A stretch of 6,446 nt of DNA from Clostridium sp. UBA1056 (lineage in GTDB: Bacteria; Bacillota; Clostridia; Clostridiales; Clostridiaceae). The translations under genes and the position numbers were made by a program. The notes under the pieces were generated by a model. The model did no database searches. It was not told where the DNA came from and saw nothing but the letters and a program-made list of their open reading frames with translations. The stretch spans positions 61,020 through 67,465 of the forward strand of contig DCDL01000022.1 in assembly GCA_002316385.1 (NCBI GenBank), written 5' to 3'. Shown piece after piece: positions 1-5,205 of the stretch (positions are counted from its first letter, which is position 1; every line of letters begins with the position of its first letter).

Positions 1-50
1 TAGCATTTTAAAATTTTAAAATGTTAGAATTGAAAAATTTTAAAATGCTA
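1..50. repeat. Perfect 17-bp AT-rich inverted repeat
   Basis: Positions 1-17 (TAGCATTTTAAAATTTT) are the exact reverse complement of 34-50, with a 16-nt spacer. The arms may continue beyond the left edge of the window. Related words such as AAAATGTTA recur up to about position 66, so the region is also weakly direct-repetitive. No T-run follows on the plus strand; on the minus strand the downstream side is outside the window. It could be a terminator, a cruciform or simply AT-rich repeat. No protein gene is visible in 1-427. Confidence 0.6.
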
Positions 51-100
51 AAATGTTAAAATGTTATATATTTAAAGTGTTAAAATTTTATAATTTTATA

Positions 101-120
101 AAGTTAGCTATCGCTTACTT
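101..120. promoter_or_regulatory. Operator-like imperfect palindrome, copy 2
   Basis: AAGTTAGC and GCTTACTT form an imperfect inverted repeat around a 4-bp centre. The 20-bp site matches the palindrome at 135-154 at 17 of 20 positions in the same orientation, with starts 34 bp apart (about three helical turns). It lies downstream of the minus-strand promoter at 161-189. This is compatible with a second binding site for a dimeric repressor; a dispersed hairpin repeat is the alternative. Confidence 0.35.
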
Positions 121-133
121 TGCTTTAAAAATA

Positions 134-155
134 TAAGTTAGCTAGAGCTAACTTA
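134..155. promoter_or_regulatory. Perfect 22-bp palindrome at a predicted start site
   Basis: TAAGTTAGCT and AGCTAACTTA are exact reverse complements separated by AG, giving a 10-bp arm. The palindrome covers the expected transcription start (about 154) of the minus-strand promoter at 161-189, the classic place for a repressor operator. Read as RNA on the minus strand it is a hairpin followed by TATATTTTT, so an early terminator or a 5' stabilising hairpin is possible. The regulated gene would lie left of the window. Confidence 0.45.
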
Positions 156-160
156 GTTCA

Positions 161-189
161 AGTTTACTACTTCTAATATTCTATGTCAA
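161..189 (-). promoter_or_regulatory. Sigma-A-type promoter firing leftward out of the window
   Basis: On the minus strand there is a perfect -35 box TTGACA (184-189), a 17-bp spacer, and TAAACT (161-166) as -10. The predicted start is near 154, inside the palindrome at 134-155. No gene begins between here and the left edge, so the promoter serves a gene or RNA beyond the window. It is separated from yclQ by that gene's terminator. Confidence 0.6.
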
Positions 190-291
190 CATACCTTTTA
201 ATCTAATTTATAAAAATTAAGCTATAGAGATATATAATTATTATTTTTGAAAACTGAATATAAAGAAATCAAAGCAACCAGAGTTATAATC

Positions 292-311
292 CTATGCCCT
301 GCATAGTTTTT
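292..311 (+). terminator. Short hairpin with T-run, possible plus-strand terminator
   Basis: CTATGC (292-297) pairs with GCATAG (301-306) over a 3-nt loop and is followed on the plus strand by five T (307-311) and more AT. The shape is that of a small intrinsic terminator, but no plus-strand gene is visible upstream within the window. It may be chance or serve antisense transcription from the left. Confidence 0.3.
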
Positions 312-377
312 ATTATATCTGTGAATAATTCAGGTTAAATTTTATCAAAATATTCCTACTTAAATTTTCATATATAA

Positions 378-414
378 AAATAACTATTTGACCTTTAAAG
401 CCAAATAATTATTT
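378..414 (-). terminator. Terminator of yclQ
   Basis: Read on the minus strand, an arm at 399-414 pairs with 378-393 over a 5-nt loop (394-398). The stem is about 15-16 bp including three G-U wobbles, two of them next to the loop, and the transcript continues TTTTTATATAT. It begins 14 nt after the yclQ stop codon, as expected for an intrinsic terminator. Several wobbles on the plus strand become mismatches, so it should work mainly on the minus strand. Confidence 0.7.
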
Positions 415-427
415 AAACTTAATTTTA

Positions 428-1384
428 TTATTTCACAATAGCTTCCATATCTTCTATAATTAAATCCGCTGCTTTTAGTCCTGCTCCACCAACATACCAA
501 GCTTGAGAATTTAGATATACTATATTCTCATTTTTATATGCATCTATAGTTTTAACTAAATCATTTTCTATTACTTCTTTAGCTGCTGAATAATCTTCTG
601 ATCCACTTGTTCCTGCTGCTTTATCAACTACTAAAAGATAGTCTGGATTCTTAGCTAATAAATATTCATAAGTTATATTTTGGCCATGGTTTGACACCTC
701 TATATTAGCATCTGTTGGTACAAATCCAAATTCATTAAATATAATTGAAAATCTTGATCCTGCACCATATACACTCATAGATCCATCTGTCACGATAGTC
801 GCTAAAGCATTTGATCCTTTATCCTTTACTTTTTTTCCGACAACTTCAACTCTTTCATTAAGTTCTTTTAATTTAGATGTTGCTACATCTTCTTTATCAA
901 ATATTTTTCCTATTTTGTTTACATTTGATTCTAAAGATTTTAAGTAGTTTTTAGAATCTGTTCCCAATTGTATTGTTGGAGCTATAGCAGAAAGCTCATC
1001 GTAATAATCAGCTTGTCTACCTTCTATAATTATTAAATCTGGATCTAACTCATTAATTTTTTCTAAGTTAAATTCCTTTAATCCTCCTAAGTCCTCATAT
1101 TTATCACTTTTATAATCTGATAAATATGTTGGTAAGCTCTTTTGTGGTAATCCTACTACTCCTTCTATCTCCATTGAATCCATAATATCTAAAGATGCAT
1201 AATCTAATACTACTATCTTCTTTGGATTTTTAGGTACTTCTGTTTCTCCTGCTGTATGAGTTATTGTTATAGTTTCTCCTTTCTTTTCTCCTGTTTCCTT
1301 ACTTCCTAGCTTTGTAGCTGCAAATACACCAACCAGTGCAACTATTGCAACACCAACTATTATACCAACTTTTTTCTTATTCAT
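428..1384 (-). CDS. yclQ: Ferric siderophore ABC transporter, substrate-binding protein (YclQ-like)
   Basis: This 318-residue protein is a type III (FepB/FhuD/CeuE-like) periplasmic-binding-fold protein that would capture a ferric siderophore outside the membrane and deliver it to YclN/YclO. The call rests on clear likeness to Bacillus subtilis YclQ (petrobactin binder), for example PKNPKKIVVLDYASLD (51-66), ELDPDLIII (112-120), a YEYL...NPDYL stretch (239-250) and AWYVGG (295-300). R123, R211, H233 and Y297 align with the arginines and the iron-coordinating His/Tyr described for CeuE; the third pocket arginine is K255 here. The N terminus is a lysine cluster and one hydrophobic segment (about 6-23) with no lipobox cysteine, and the whole protein lacks cysteine. 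It may therefore be anchored by an uncleaved helix, or cleaved near VFA/A and released. The start has AGGTGA (1390-1395) five bases upstream. It follows yclP after an unusually long 467-bp gap without its own obvious Fur box. Confidence 0.9.
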   Translation of the reverse strand: MNKKKVGIIVGVAIVALVGVFAATKLGSKETGEKKGETITITHTAGETEVPKNPKKIVVLDYASLDIMDSMEIEGVVGLPQKSLPTYLSDYKSDKYEDLGGLKEFNLEKINELDPDLIIIEGRQADYYDELSAIAPTIQLGTDSKNYLKSLESNVNKIGKIFDKEDVATSKLKELNERVEVVGKKVKDKGSNALATIVTDGSMSVYGAGSRFSIIFNEFGFVPTDANIEVSNHGQNITYEYLLAKNPDYLLVVDKAAGTSGSEDYSAAKEVIENDLVKTIDAYKNENIVYLNSQAWYVGGAGLKAADLIIEDMEAIVK

Positions 1385-1491
1385 TTATTTCACCTATCCC
1401 TTTCACTTATACCTAATTATTGCTTTTCCTTATATCTTAAATATTTATTTTTATTTATAAATAAATTTCCTTAATTACTTAATTAGAAGAA

Positions 1492-1520
1492 ATTATATTT
1501 TTACTATGTCATGGTTTCCC
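1492..1520 (-). promoter_or_regulatory. Weak candidate promoter for yclQ
   Basis: A perfect -10 TATAAT (1492-1497) lies about 108 bp upstream of the yclQ start. At 17-bp spacing the -35 position reads GGGAAA (1515-1520), which is poor, and no extended -10 TG is present. No 7-1-7 Fur box was found nearby. It may provide basal expression of the binding protein, or be a chance match in AT-rich DNA. Confidence 0.25.
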
Positions 1521-1708
1521 ACTTCCCTCTCAATGATATTCCTTCTCACATACCTATTTGAAATAAAACTCCTTTTCCCTACATTTTTAAAATGAGTAAG
1601 TTCACATAATTAAATCATAGACTTAAATGGTCACTTAAGTTCGACCAACCAAATCATAGATTTTATTTCTCGCTTTGCTCGTAGGGACACTCCTCTTCAC
1701 TTCGTTCA

Positions 1709-1747
1709 AATGAGTAAGTTCTACTAACAAAATATAAAATTTTGAGT
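1709..1747 (-). repeat. 39-bp direct repeat, copy A
   Basis: Identical to 1808-1846 except one base (T here, C there, within AGTTCYACT on the plus strand). The copies are 99 bp apart in the same orientation. On the minus strand the unit contains a small hairpin CAAAAT/ATTTTG followed by GTTAGTAGAACTTACTCATT. Confidence 0.8.
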
Positions 1748-1807
1748 TATATTGCTAAAGCAACTTTTCGCTTCGCTCTTGAGGAAACTCCTTCTCATAT
1801 TCATTCG

Positions 1808-1846
1808 AATGAGTAAGTTCCACTAACAAAATATAAAATTTTGAGT
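1808..1846 (-). repeat. 39-bp direct repeat, copy B
   Basis: The second copy of the 39-bp repeat begins 5 bp after the yclP stop codon. It overlaps a perfect 12-bp palindrome, TCATTCGAATGA, at 1801-1812, which is not fully kept in copy A. Confidence 0.8.
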
Positions 1847-1851
1847 GTCAC

Positions 1852-2607
1852 TTAGAAATATACACAGATGTTGTTTCCGTTTATATTTTTAATATCAAAG
1901 TCAATTTCGTATACATCTTCTAAAACATCCTTTGAAATTATAGCTTCAGTGACATCATCCTTAACTATCTTTCCATCCTTAAGAATAACTATTTTATCTG
2001 AGTAAACTGACGCAAAGTTTATATCGTGCATAACTATTACTACAGTTTTCCCAAGATCATCAGCTAGACCTCTTAGAACTTTCATCATTTGAACTGAATG
2101 TTTCATATCTAGGTTGTTTAGTGGTTCATCCAGTAATACATATTCAGTATTTTGGGAAATTACCATGGCTATATACGCTCTTTGTCTTTGACCACCACTA
2201 AGCTCATCCAAATATCTATTTTCTATATCTTTAAGTTGCATATATTCTATAGCTTCATCTACATACTTCATATCTTCCTTTGTAAGTCTGCCTTCACAGT
2301 GAGGATAGCGTCCGAAGCTAACTATTTCCTTTATAGTCAGTCTTACATTTATATTGTTGGACTGTTTAAGTATGGCTATTTTTTTAGCAAGTTCCTTAGT
2401 GTCCCACTTTTCTAATTCTGTACCATCTATTATGACTTGACCTTCATCTTTTTTCATAATACGAGATATCATTGATAATAAGGTACTCTTCCCTGCTCCA
2501 TTAGGCCCTATGAAAGAAGTAATTTTTCCTTTTTCTATATTTAAAGACACCTTGTCTACTACTGCCTTATCTCCGTATTTTTTAACTATCTCTCTAACTT
2601 CTATCAT
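1852..2607 (-). CDS. yclP: Ferric siderophore ABC transporter, ATP-binding protein (YclP/FepC-like)
   Basis: This 251-residue cytoplasmic ATPase drives siderophore import through the YclN/YclO channel. All nucleotide-binding motifs are present and intact: Walker A GPNGAGKST (34-42), Q-loop Q82, signature LSGGQ (136-140), Walker B YVLLDEP (156-162, catalytic E161), D-loop NNLD (164-167) and switch H194. Stretches such as LTIKEIVSFGR (90-100) and DEPLNNLDMKHS (160-171) are typical of the YclP/FepC branch, and the length is normal. ATG directly follows the yclO stop codon with no intervening base; the ribosome site GGAGGG lies inside the 3' end of yclO (about 2615-2620), implying coupled translation. 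The family call is secure; the siderophore is not shown by the ATPase itself. Confidence 0.95.
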   Translation of the reverse strand: MIEVREIVKKYGDKAVVDKVSLNIEKGKITSFIGPNGAGKSTLLSMISRIMKKDEGQVIIDGTELEKWDTKELAKKIAILKQSNNINVRLTIKEIVSFGRYPHCEGRLTKEDMKYVDEAIEYMQLKDIENRYLDELSGGQRQRAYIAMVISQNTEYVLLDEPLNNLDMKHSVQMMKVLRGLADDLGKTVVIVMHDINFASVYSDKIVILKDGKIVKDDVTEAIISKDVLEDVYEIDFDIKNINGNNICVYF

Positions 2608-3567
2608 TTATTTGCCCTCCTTCATTAAAAGATATATAAAGTAGATTCCACCAATAAAATTAATTATTATACTCACTGTACTTCCAAAGTTTAGTATTCT
2701 CTCTACTACAAATTGTCCTCCTACTAAAGCGATTATGCTTATCAATATGCTTCCTATTATTTGATAACTATGCTTATATGTATTAAATAACTGATAAGAT
2801 AGATTTACTACTAGTAGTCCAAGGAAAGTTATTTGACCAACTAAAGCTGTAGAAATAGATACTAATATAGCAACAATTAATAATATTTTTCTAGAGAACT
2901 TATCAAAATCTATTCCTAAGTTTATTGCTTGATCTCTTCCTAGAAGCATCACATCTAACTTTTTAATATCATCATAAACTGATACAAAAATTATAAGTAT
3001 AGCTATTATAGATATTAATAATATGTCTGTATTAACATTAGCAAAGCTAGCAAACATTTTGCTCTGCAACGCTTCAAATTCGTTAGGATCAATCATAACC
3101 TGCATAAAGGATGTCATACTCTTGAATAAAGTCCCTAAAACTGTTCCAACCAGTAATAAAAAGAAGATATTATTTCTTCCATTCTTTTTAAACAGCAATT
3201 TATATAAGATTAGAGTTCCAATTAACATTACTCCTACAGATAATAAGAAGTTTACATTTTTATTTGTCATAAATATGCTTGATACACCAAATAGAAATAC
3301 TAATATTGTTTGCACAAACATATATAGTGAATCAAGTCCTAATATGCTTGGTGTTAAAATCCTATTGCTGGTTACAGTTTGAAATATCATAGATGAAAAT
3401 GCAATGGATCCTCCAGTAATTGCTATAGCTATAACTTTAGGAATTCTCTTTGATAAGTTATAATCCCAATTTCGTGCATTTAATCCTTGGAATAAAAATA
3501 ATCCGATAACAGCTATTGCAATTGCTCCAAGTATGTACAGTTTCTTTTTATCTCTATTATCTTTCAT
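2608..3567 (-). CDS. yclO: Ferric siderophore ABC transporter, FecCD-type permease (YclO-like)
   Basis: This 319-residue polytopic membrane protein forms one half of the importer channel. It has many hydrophobic segments (from about 9-28 to 297-315), as expected for the 9-10 helix FecCD/BtuC family. Recognisable family blocks are RIPK...GGSIAFSSMIFQ...TPSILGLDS (41-80), the LLGRDQAINLGID segment (208-220) that lies near the ATPase contact, and GQITFLGLLVVNLS (244-257). In the last block the usual Pro-His of FecCD proteins is replaced by Val-Asn, consistent with the divergent YclO branch. ATG lies 6 nt after AGGAGGA (3574-3580) and overlaps the end of yclN by 11 bp, indicating coupling. Naming it yclO rather than yclN rests on gene order and on the ends of the sequence. 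Confidence 0.9.
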   Translation of the reverse strand: MKDNRDKKKLYILGAIAIAVIGLFLFQGLNARNWDYNLSKRIPKVIAIAITGGSIAFSSMIFQTVTSNRILTPSILGLDSLYMFVQTILVFLFGVSSIFMTNKNVNFLLSVGVMLIGTLILYKLLFKKNGRNNIFFLLLVGTVLGTLFKSMTSFMQVMIDPNEFEALQSKMFASFANVNTDILLISIIAILIIFVSVYDDIKKLDVMLLGRDQAINLGIDFDKFSRKILLIVAILVSISTALVGQITFLGLLVVNLSYQLFNTYKHSYQIIGSILISIIALVGGQFVVERILNFGSTVSIIINFIGGIYFIYLLMKEGK

Positions 3568-4510
3568 TTCTATTCCTCCTAAATATCAGGTAAAGGAATA
3601 TGACACTTCCTATAACTCCAACTGTAAGACTTATAGGTACTTCATATGGATAAATAACAAGTCTACTTATAATGTCGCAGGCTAGTACAAATATAGCTCC
3701 AAATAAAGCTGTATCCCATATATTTTTACTAAGGTTGTCCCCTTTGAATATTGATACTATATTAGGAACTATAAGTCCTATAAACGGTATATTTCCAACT
3801 GTTATTACTACTAAAGCTGAAATTAACGCAACTATTACAACTCCAATATTAGAAACTCTATTATAGTTAAGCCCTAAATTAGAAGAAATGTCTTCTCCCA
3901 TTCCTATAATTGTAAACTTATTAGCATATAATAAAGCTATTATTAGTAGAGGTATTGTTAAATACAATAGTTCATAATTCCCTTTTATAATCATAGAGAA
4001 ATCTCCCTGCAGGAAAGTTCCCATACTTTGTACTAGGTTGTTTTTATATGCAAAGAAATCAGTCATAGAACCTATAACATTGCCTACCATTATTCCTACT
4101 AAAGGAATAAATATAACATTTTTCATTTTTATAGTTTTAAGTATTTTCATGAAAACAAAAGTTCCAAGAAGAGCAAATATAAATGCTGTTATCATCTTTT
4201 GCATTAAAGTCGCTGATGAAAATAGTAACATAGATACTAGTACTCCTAACTTTGCAGAGTCCACCGTAGCTGCTGTGCCTGGAGAAACAAATTTATTATT
4301 ACTAATTTGTTGCATTATAACTCCACCAACACTCATTCCAACTCCTGCTACGACTATACTTATAAGACGTGGTAATCTAGCTAAAATTATTATATTCATT
4401 TCATCTTGATTCCATTGTAGTATATCCGTAAGTGTTATATTTTGAACTCCTATAAATATTGAAGCTATTGCCAGTGTTATAAATATAGGAATTAGATATC
4501 TCTTCTTCAT
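3557..4510 (-). CDS. yclN: Ferric siderophore ABC transporter, FecCD-type permease (YclN-like)
   Basis: This 317-residue integral membrane protein is the first gene of the operon and pairs with YclO. FecCD-family hallmarks are ARLPR (44-48), the GVGMSVGGVIMQ segment (56-67), NKFVSPG (72-78), GEDISSNLGL (205-214, near the ATPase-coupling region), GNIPFIGLIVPN (239-250, with PN where most relatives have PH) and the C-terminal R283...YPYEVPI block (287-293). Hydrophobic helices span the chain from about residue 5 to 309. ATG is preceded by GGAGGAA (about 4512-4519). A leader of roughly 140 nt separates it from the Fur-box promoter at 4660-4688. Lowered iron should therefore induce this gene and, with it, yclO and yclP. 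Confidence 0.9.
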   Translation of the reverse strand: MKKRYLIPIFITLAIASIFIGVQNITLTDILQWNQDEMNIIILARLPRLISIVVAGVGMSVGGVIMQQISNNKFVSPGTAATVDSAKLGVLVSMLLFSSATLMQKMITAFIFALLGTFVFMKILKTIKMKNVIFIPLVGIMVGNVIGSMTDFFAYKNNLVQSMGTFLQGDFSMIIKGNYELLYLTIPLLIIALLYANKFTIIGMGEDISSNLGLNYNRVSNIGVVIVALISALVVITVGNIPFIGLIVPNIVSIFKGDNLSKNIWDTALFGAIFVLACDIISRLVIYPYEVPISLTVGVIGSVIFLYLIFRRNRNER

Positions 4511-4613
4511 AGTTCCTCCAAAACTTTCTTATGTATTGCTGAATCCTTATGTATGTAAATTTTAATTTTCTTAACGAAAGTTTCTATACTTTATATTAGC
4601 TAACAGTTTTCAA

Positions 4614-4644
4614 TTATCAATTAATATATAAATTCAATTGATAA
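4614..4644 (-). other. Hairpin in the yclN leader
   Basis: TTATCAATT (4614-4622) and AATTGATAA (4636-4644) are perfect 9-bp inverted arms with a 13-nt AT-rich loop. It lies in the predicted 5' untranslated region, shortly after the start site. There is no T-run, so it is not a terminator; it could affect mRNA stability or be a protein-binding palindrome. I do not recognise a riboswitch here. Confidence 0.4.
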
Positions 4645-4659
4645 CTTTATCGCTCTCTT

Positions 4660-4688
4660 ATAATAACCTAATTGAGAATTATTTTCAA
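4660..4688 (-). promoter_or_regulatory. Promoter of the yclNOP operon
   Basis: On the minus strand TTGAAA (4683-4688) serves as -35 and TATTAT (4660-4665) as -10, separated by exactly 17 bp. The start is predicted near 4653. The overlapping Fur box gives this call extra weight over other AT-rich matches in the gap. Confidence 0.65.
4673..4687 (-). promoter_or_regulatory. Fur box (iron-dependent repressor site)
   Basis: The minus strand reads TGAAAAT-A-ATTCTCA, a 7-1-7 inverted repeat with one arm mismatch. It matches 12 of the 14 defined positions of the Bacillus-type consensus TGATAATNATTATCA. It covers most of the -35 box and the adjoining spacer of the promoter at 4660-4688, so Fe-Fur binding would block RNA polymerase. 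This fits control of siderophore uptake by iron. Confidence 0.75.
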
Positions 4689-4855
4689 CTACTTTTTTAT
4701 TAAATATAATATGATTATTTTACTCAAGATTTACTAGCCTCTATTTTCCTAAGTTTTCCTTATATATTTGTATATAAATTAAAAATAAAAAATCAACTTT
4801 AATGACTTATAAAACCACTTTACAAGAAAATTAACTCACTTCATCTAAATCAATT

Positions 4856-4883
4856 AAGGAGCTAATTACCTCTAAAACTCCTT
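4856..4883. terminator. Weak hairpin, possible terminator
   Basis: AAGGAG (4856-4861) pairs with CTCCTT (4878-4883) over a 16-nt loop; a T-T mismatch is followed by three further pairs outside. On the plus strand TTATTAATTTT follows. The short stem and long loop make it weak, and no plus-strand gene is visible upstream. Confidence 0.25.
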
Positions 4884-5043
4884 TATTAATTTTGCTCTTT
4901 TGTATCTTTTTCACTAAAGTGCCCAATATTAATTCTTTTCATATTTGGTGAGATATAGCATTTTAAGTTTTTTGGGGTTTTGAATTTAAATTTAGAAAAA
5001 TCCTTAAAGTTACAGGCTTTTTAAAGTGCATCTAAGAATAAAC

Positions 5044-5085
5044 AGCCGAAAGTTTTGAATGTGAAAAATACTAAAACCTTCGGTT
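5044..5085 (-). terminator. Second hairpin downstream of potD
   Basis: CCGAAAGTTTT (5046-5056) pairs with AAAACCTTCGG (5073-5083), with two weaker closing pairs outside. The single A-C mismatch on the plus strand becomes a G-U wobble on the minus strand, so the RNA hairpin is better there. T-rich sequence follows on the plus strand (TTATCTTTATTTATT) rather than on the minus strand, so direction and function are unclear. It may be a back-up to the terminator at 5099-5159 or part of a repeat element. Confidence 0.35.
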
Positions 5086-5098
5086 ATCTTTATTTATT

Positions 5099-5159
5099 AA
5101 ATAAAAAGGAGCAGCGCTACATAACTTATTCAGTTATTTTGCGACACTCCTTTTTATTT
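5099..5159. terminator. Strong bidirectional terminator after potD
   Basis: AAATAAAAAGGAG (5099-5111) and CTCCTTTTTATTT (5147-5159) form a perfect 13-bp outer stem. Inside are CGC/GCG (5115-5117 with 5141-5143) and a perfect ATAACT/AGTTAT hairpin (5121-5126 with 5132-5137). Either strand ends the stem with CTCC then TTTTTATTT, so termination should work both ways. It lies 47 nt after the potD stop codon and insulates potD from the region to the left. Confidence 0.8.
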
Positions 5160-5205
5160 TAAAAATTTAATTTTAATAATCGTATATAATATTTATAGAA
5201 TAATA

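Larger units (their letters stand above)
1560..1846 (-). repeat. Cluster of about four degenerate intergenic repeat units
   Basis: Read on the minus strand, units begin near 1846, 1747, about 1665 and about 1624. Each starts with an AT-rich arm (AAATTTTATATTTTG or AAATCTATGATTT), then GTT-rich sequence, then GAACTTA, usually followed by CTCATT. Three units continue with a purine run containing AGGAGT about 14-17 nt later, and two with GAGCGAAGCGA or GAGCAAAGCGAG. The unit at about 1625-1665 instead has GGTCGAACTTAAGTGACC (1629-1646), a hairpin. Divergence increases toward yclQ, as if older copies lie there. This looks like a dispersed, non-coding repeat family. Confidence 0.6.
1385..1851. other. 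467-bp non-coding gap inside the ycl cluster
   Basis: No open frame of convincing length is present on either strand. Positions 1560-1846 are occupied by degenerate copies of an intergenic repeat; 1385-1559 is the probable leader of yclQ. After the yclP stop there are hairpins (for example CAAAAT/ATTTTG around 1825-1842) but none has a T-run on the minus strand, so read-through from yclP into yclQ is plausible. A perfect 16-bp AT palindrome, TTTATTTATAAATAAA, lies at 1450-1465, of unknown significance. Confidence 0.6.
4689..5098. other. Non-coding gap with small hairpins and possible gene debris
   Basis: Between the ycl promoter and the potD terminator no convincing gene is seen. The minus strand has three short frames: 4963-5031 (22 codons, ATG), 4886-4942 (18 codons, ATG) and 4831-4938 (35 codons, with a TTG but no ATG). 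None has a ribosome binding site. The last ends in a protein-like run VLEVISSLIDLDEVS before its stop, which could be the tail of a decayed gene. The word AGATGCACTTTAA (minus strand of 5021-5033) recurs exactly at 6417-6429, hinting at a dispersed element. Positions 4689-4830 show nothing notable. Confidence 0.4.

Noticed and set aside
134..155. Ordinary terminator of a minus-strand gene
   Set aside because: It lies at the predicted start of the promoter at 161-189, with no gene between promoter and hairpin, so an operator or 5' hairpin fits better, although early termination cannot be excluded.
1560..1846. CRISPR array
   Set aside because: The repeat units vary in length and sequence, the intervals are themselves related, and no cas gene is near.
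2152..2415. Plus-strand 87-codon frame opposite yclP
   Set aside because: It is antisense to the ATPase motifs of a complete, well-recognised gene and has no family signature.
3023..3382. Plus-strand 119-codon frame opposite yclO
   Set aside because: A shadow frame of the permease gene; its composition mirrors the complement of hydrophobic codons.
3672..4409. Two plus-strand frames (3672-3866 and 4038-4409) opposite yclN
   Set aside because: Both are shadows of the FecCD permease and have no independent support.
4511..4653. Riboswitch in the yclN leader
   Set aside because: Only one simple stem-loop is visible, with no known riboswitch core and no terminator or sequestering arm before the start codon; Fur control explains the regulation.
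4886..4942. Minus-strand 18-codon frame beginning MKRINIG
   Set aside because: No Shine-Dalgarno sequence, very short, and overlapping another frame that looks more protein-like.
4963..5031. Minus-strand 22-codon frame beginning MHFKKPV
   Set aside because: No ribosome binding site and no recognised family; its start coincides with a 13-bp repeat also present at 6417-6429, so it is better read as part of a repeat.
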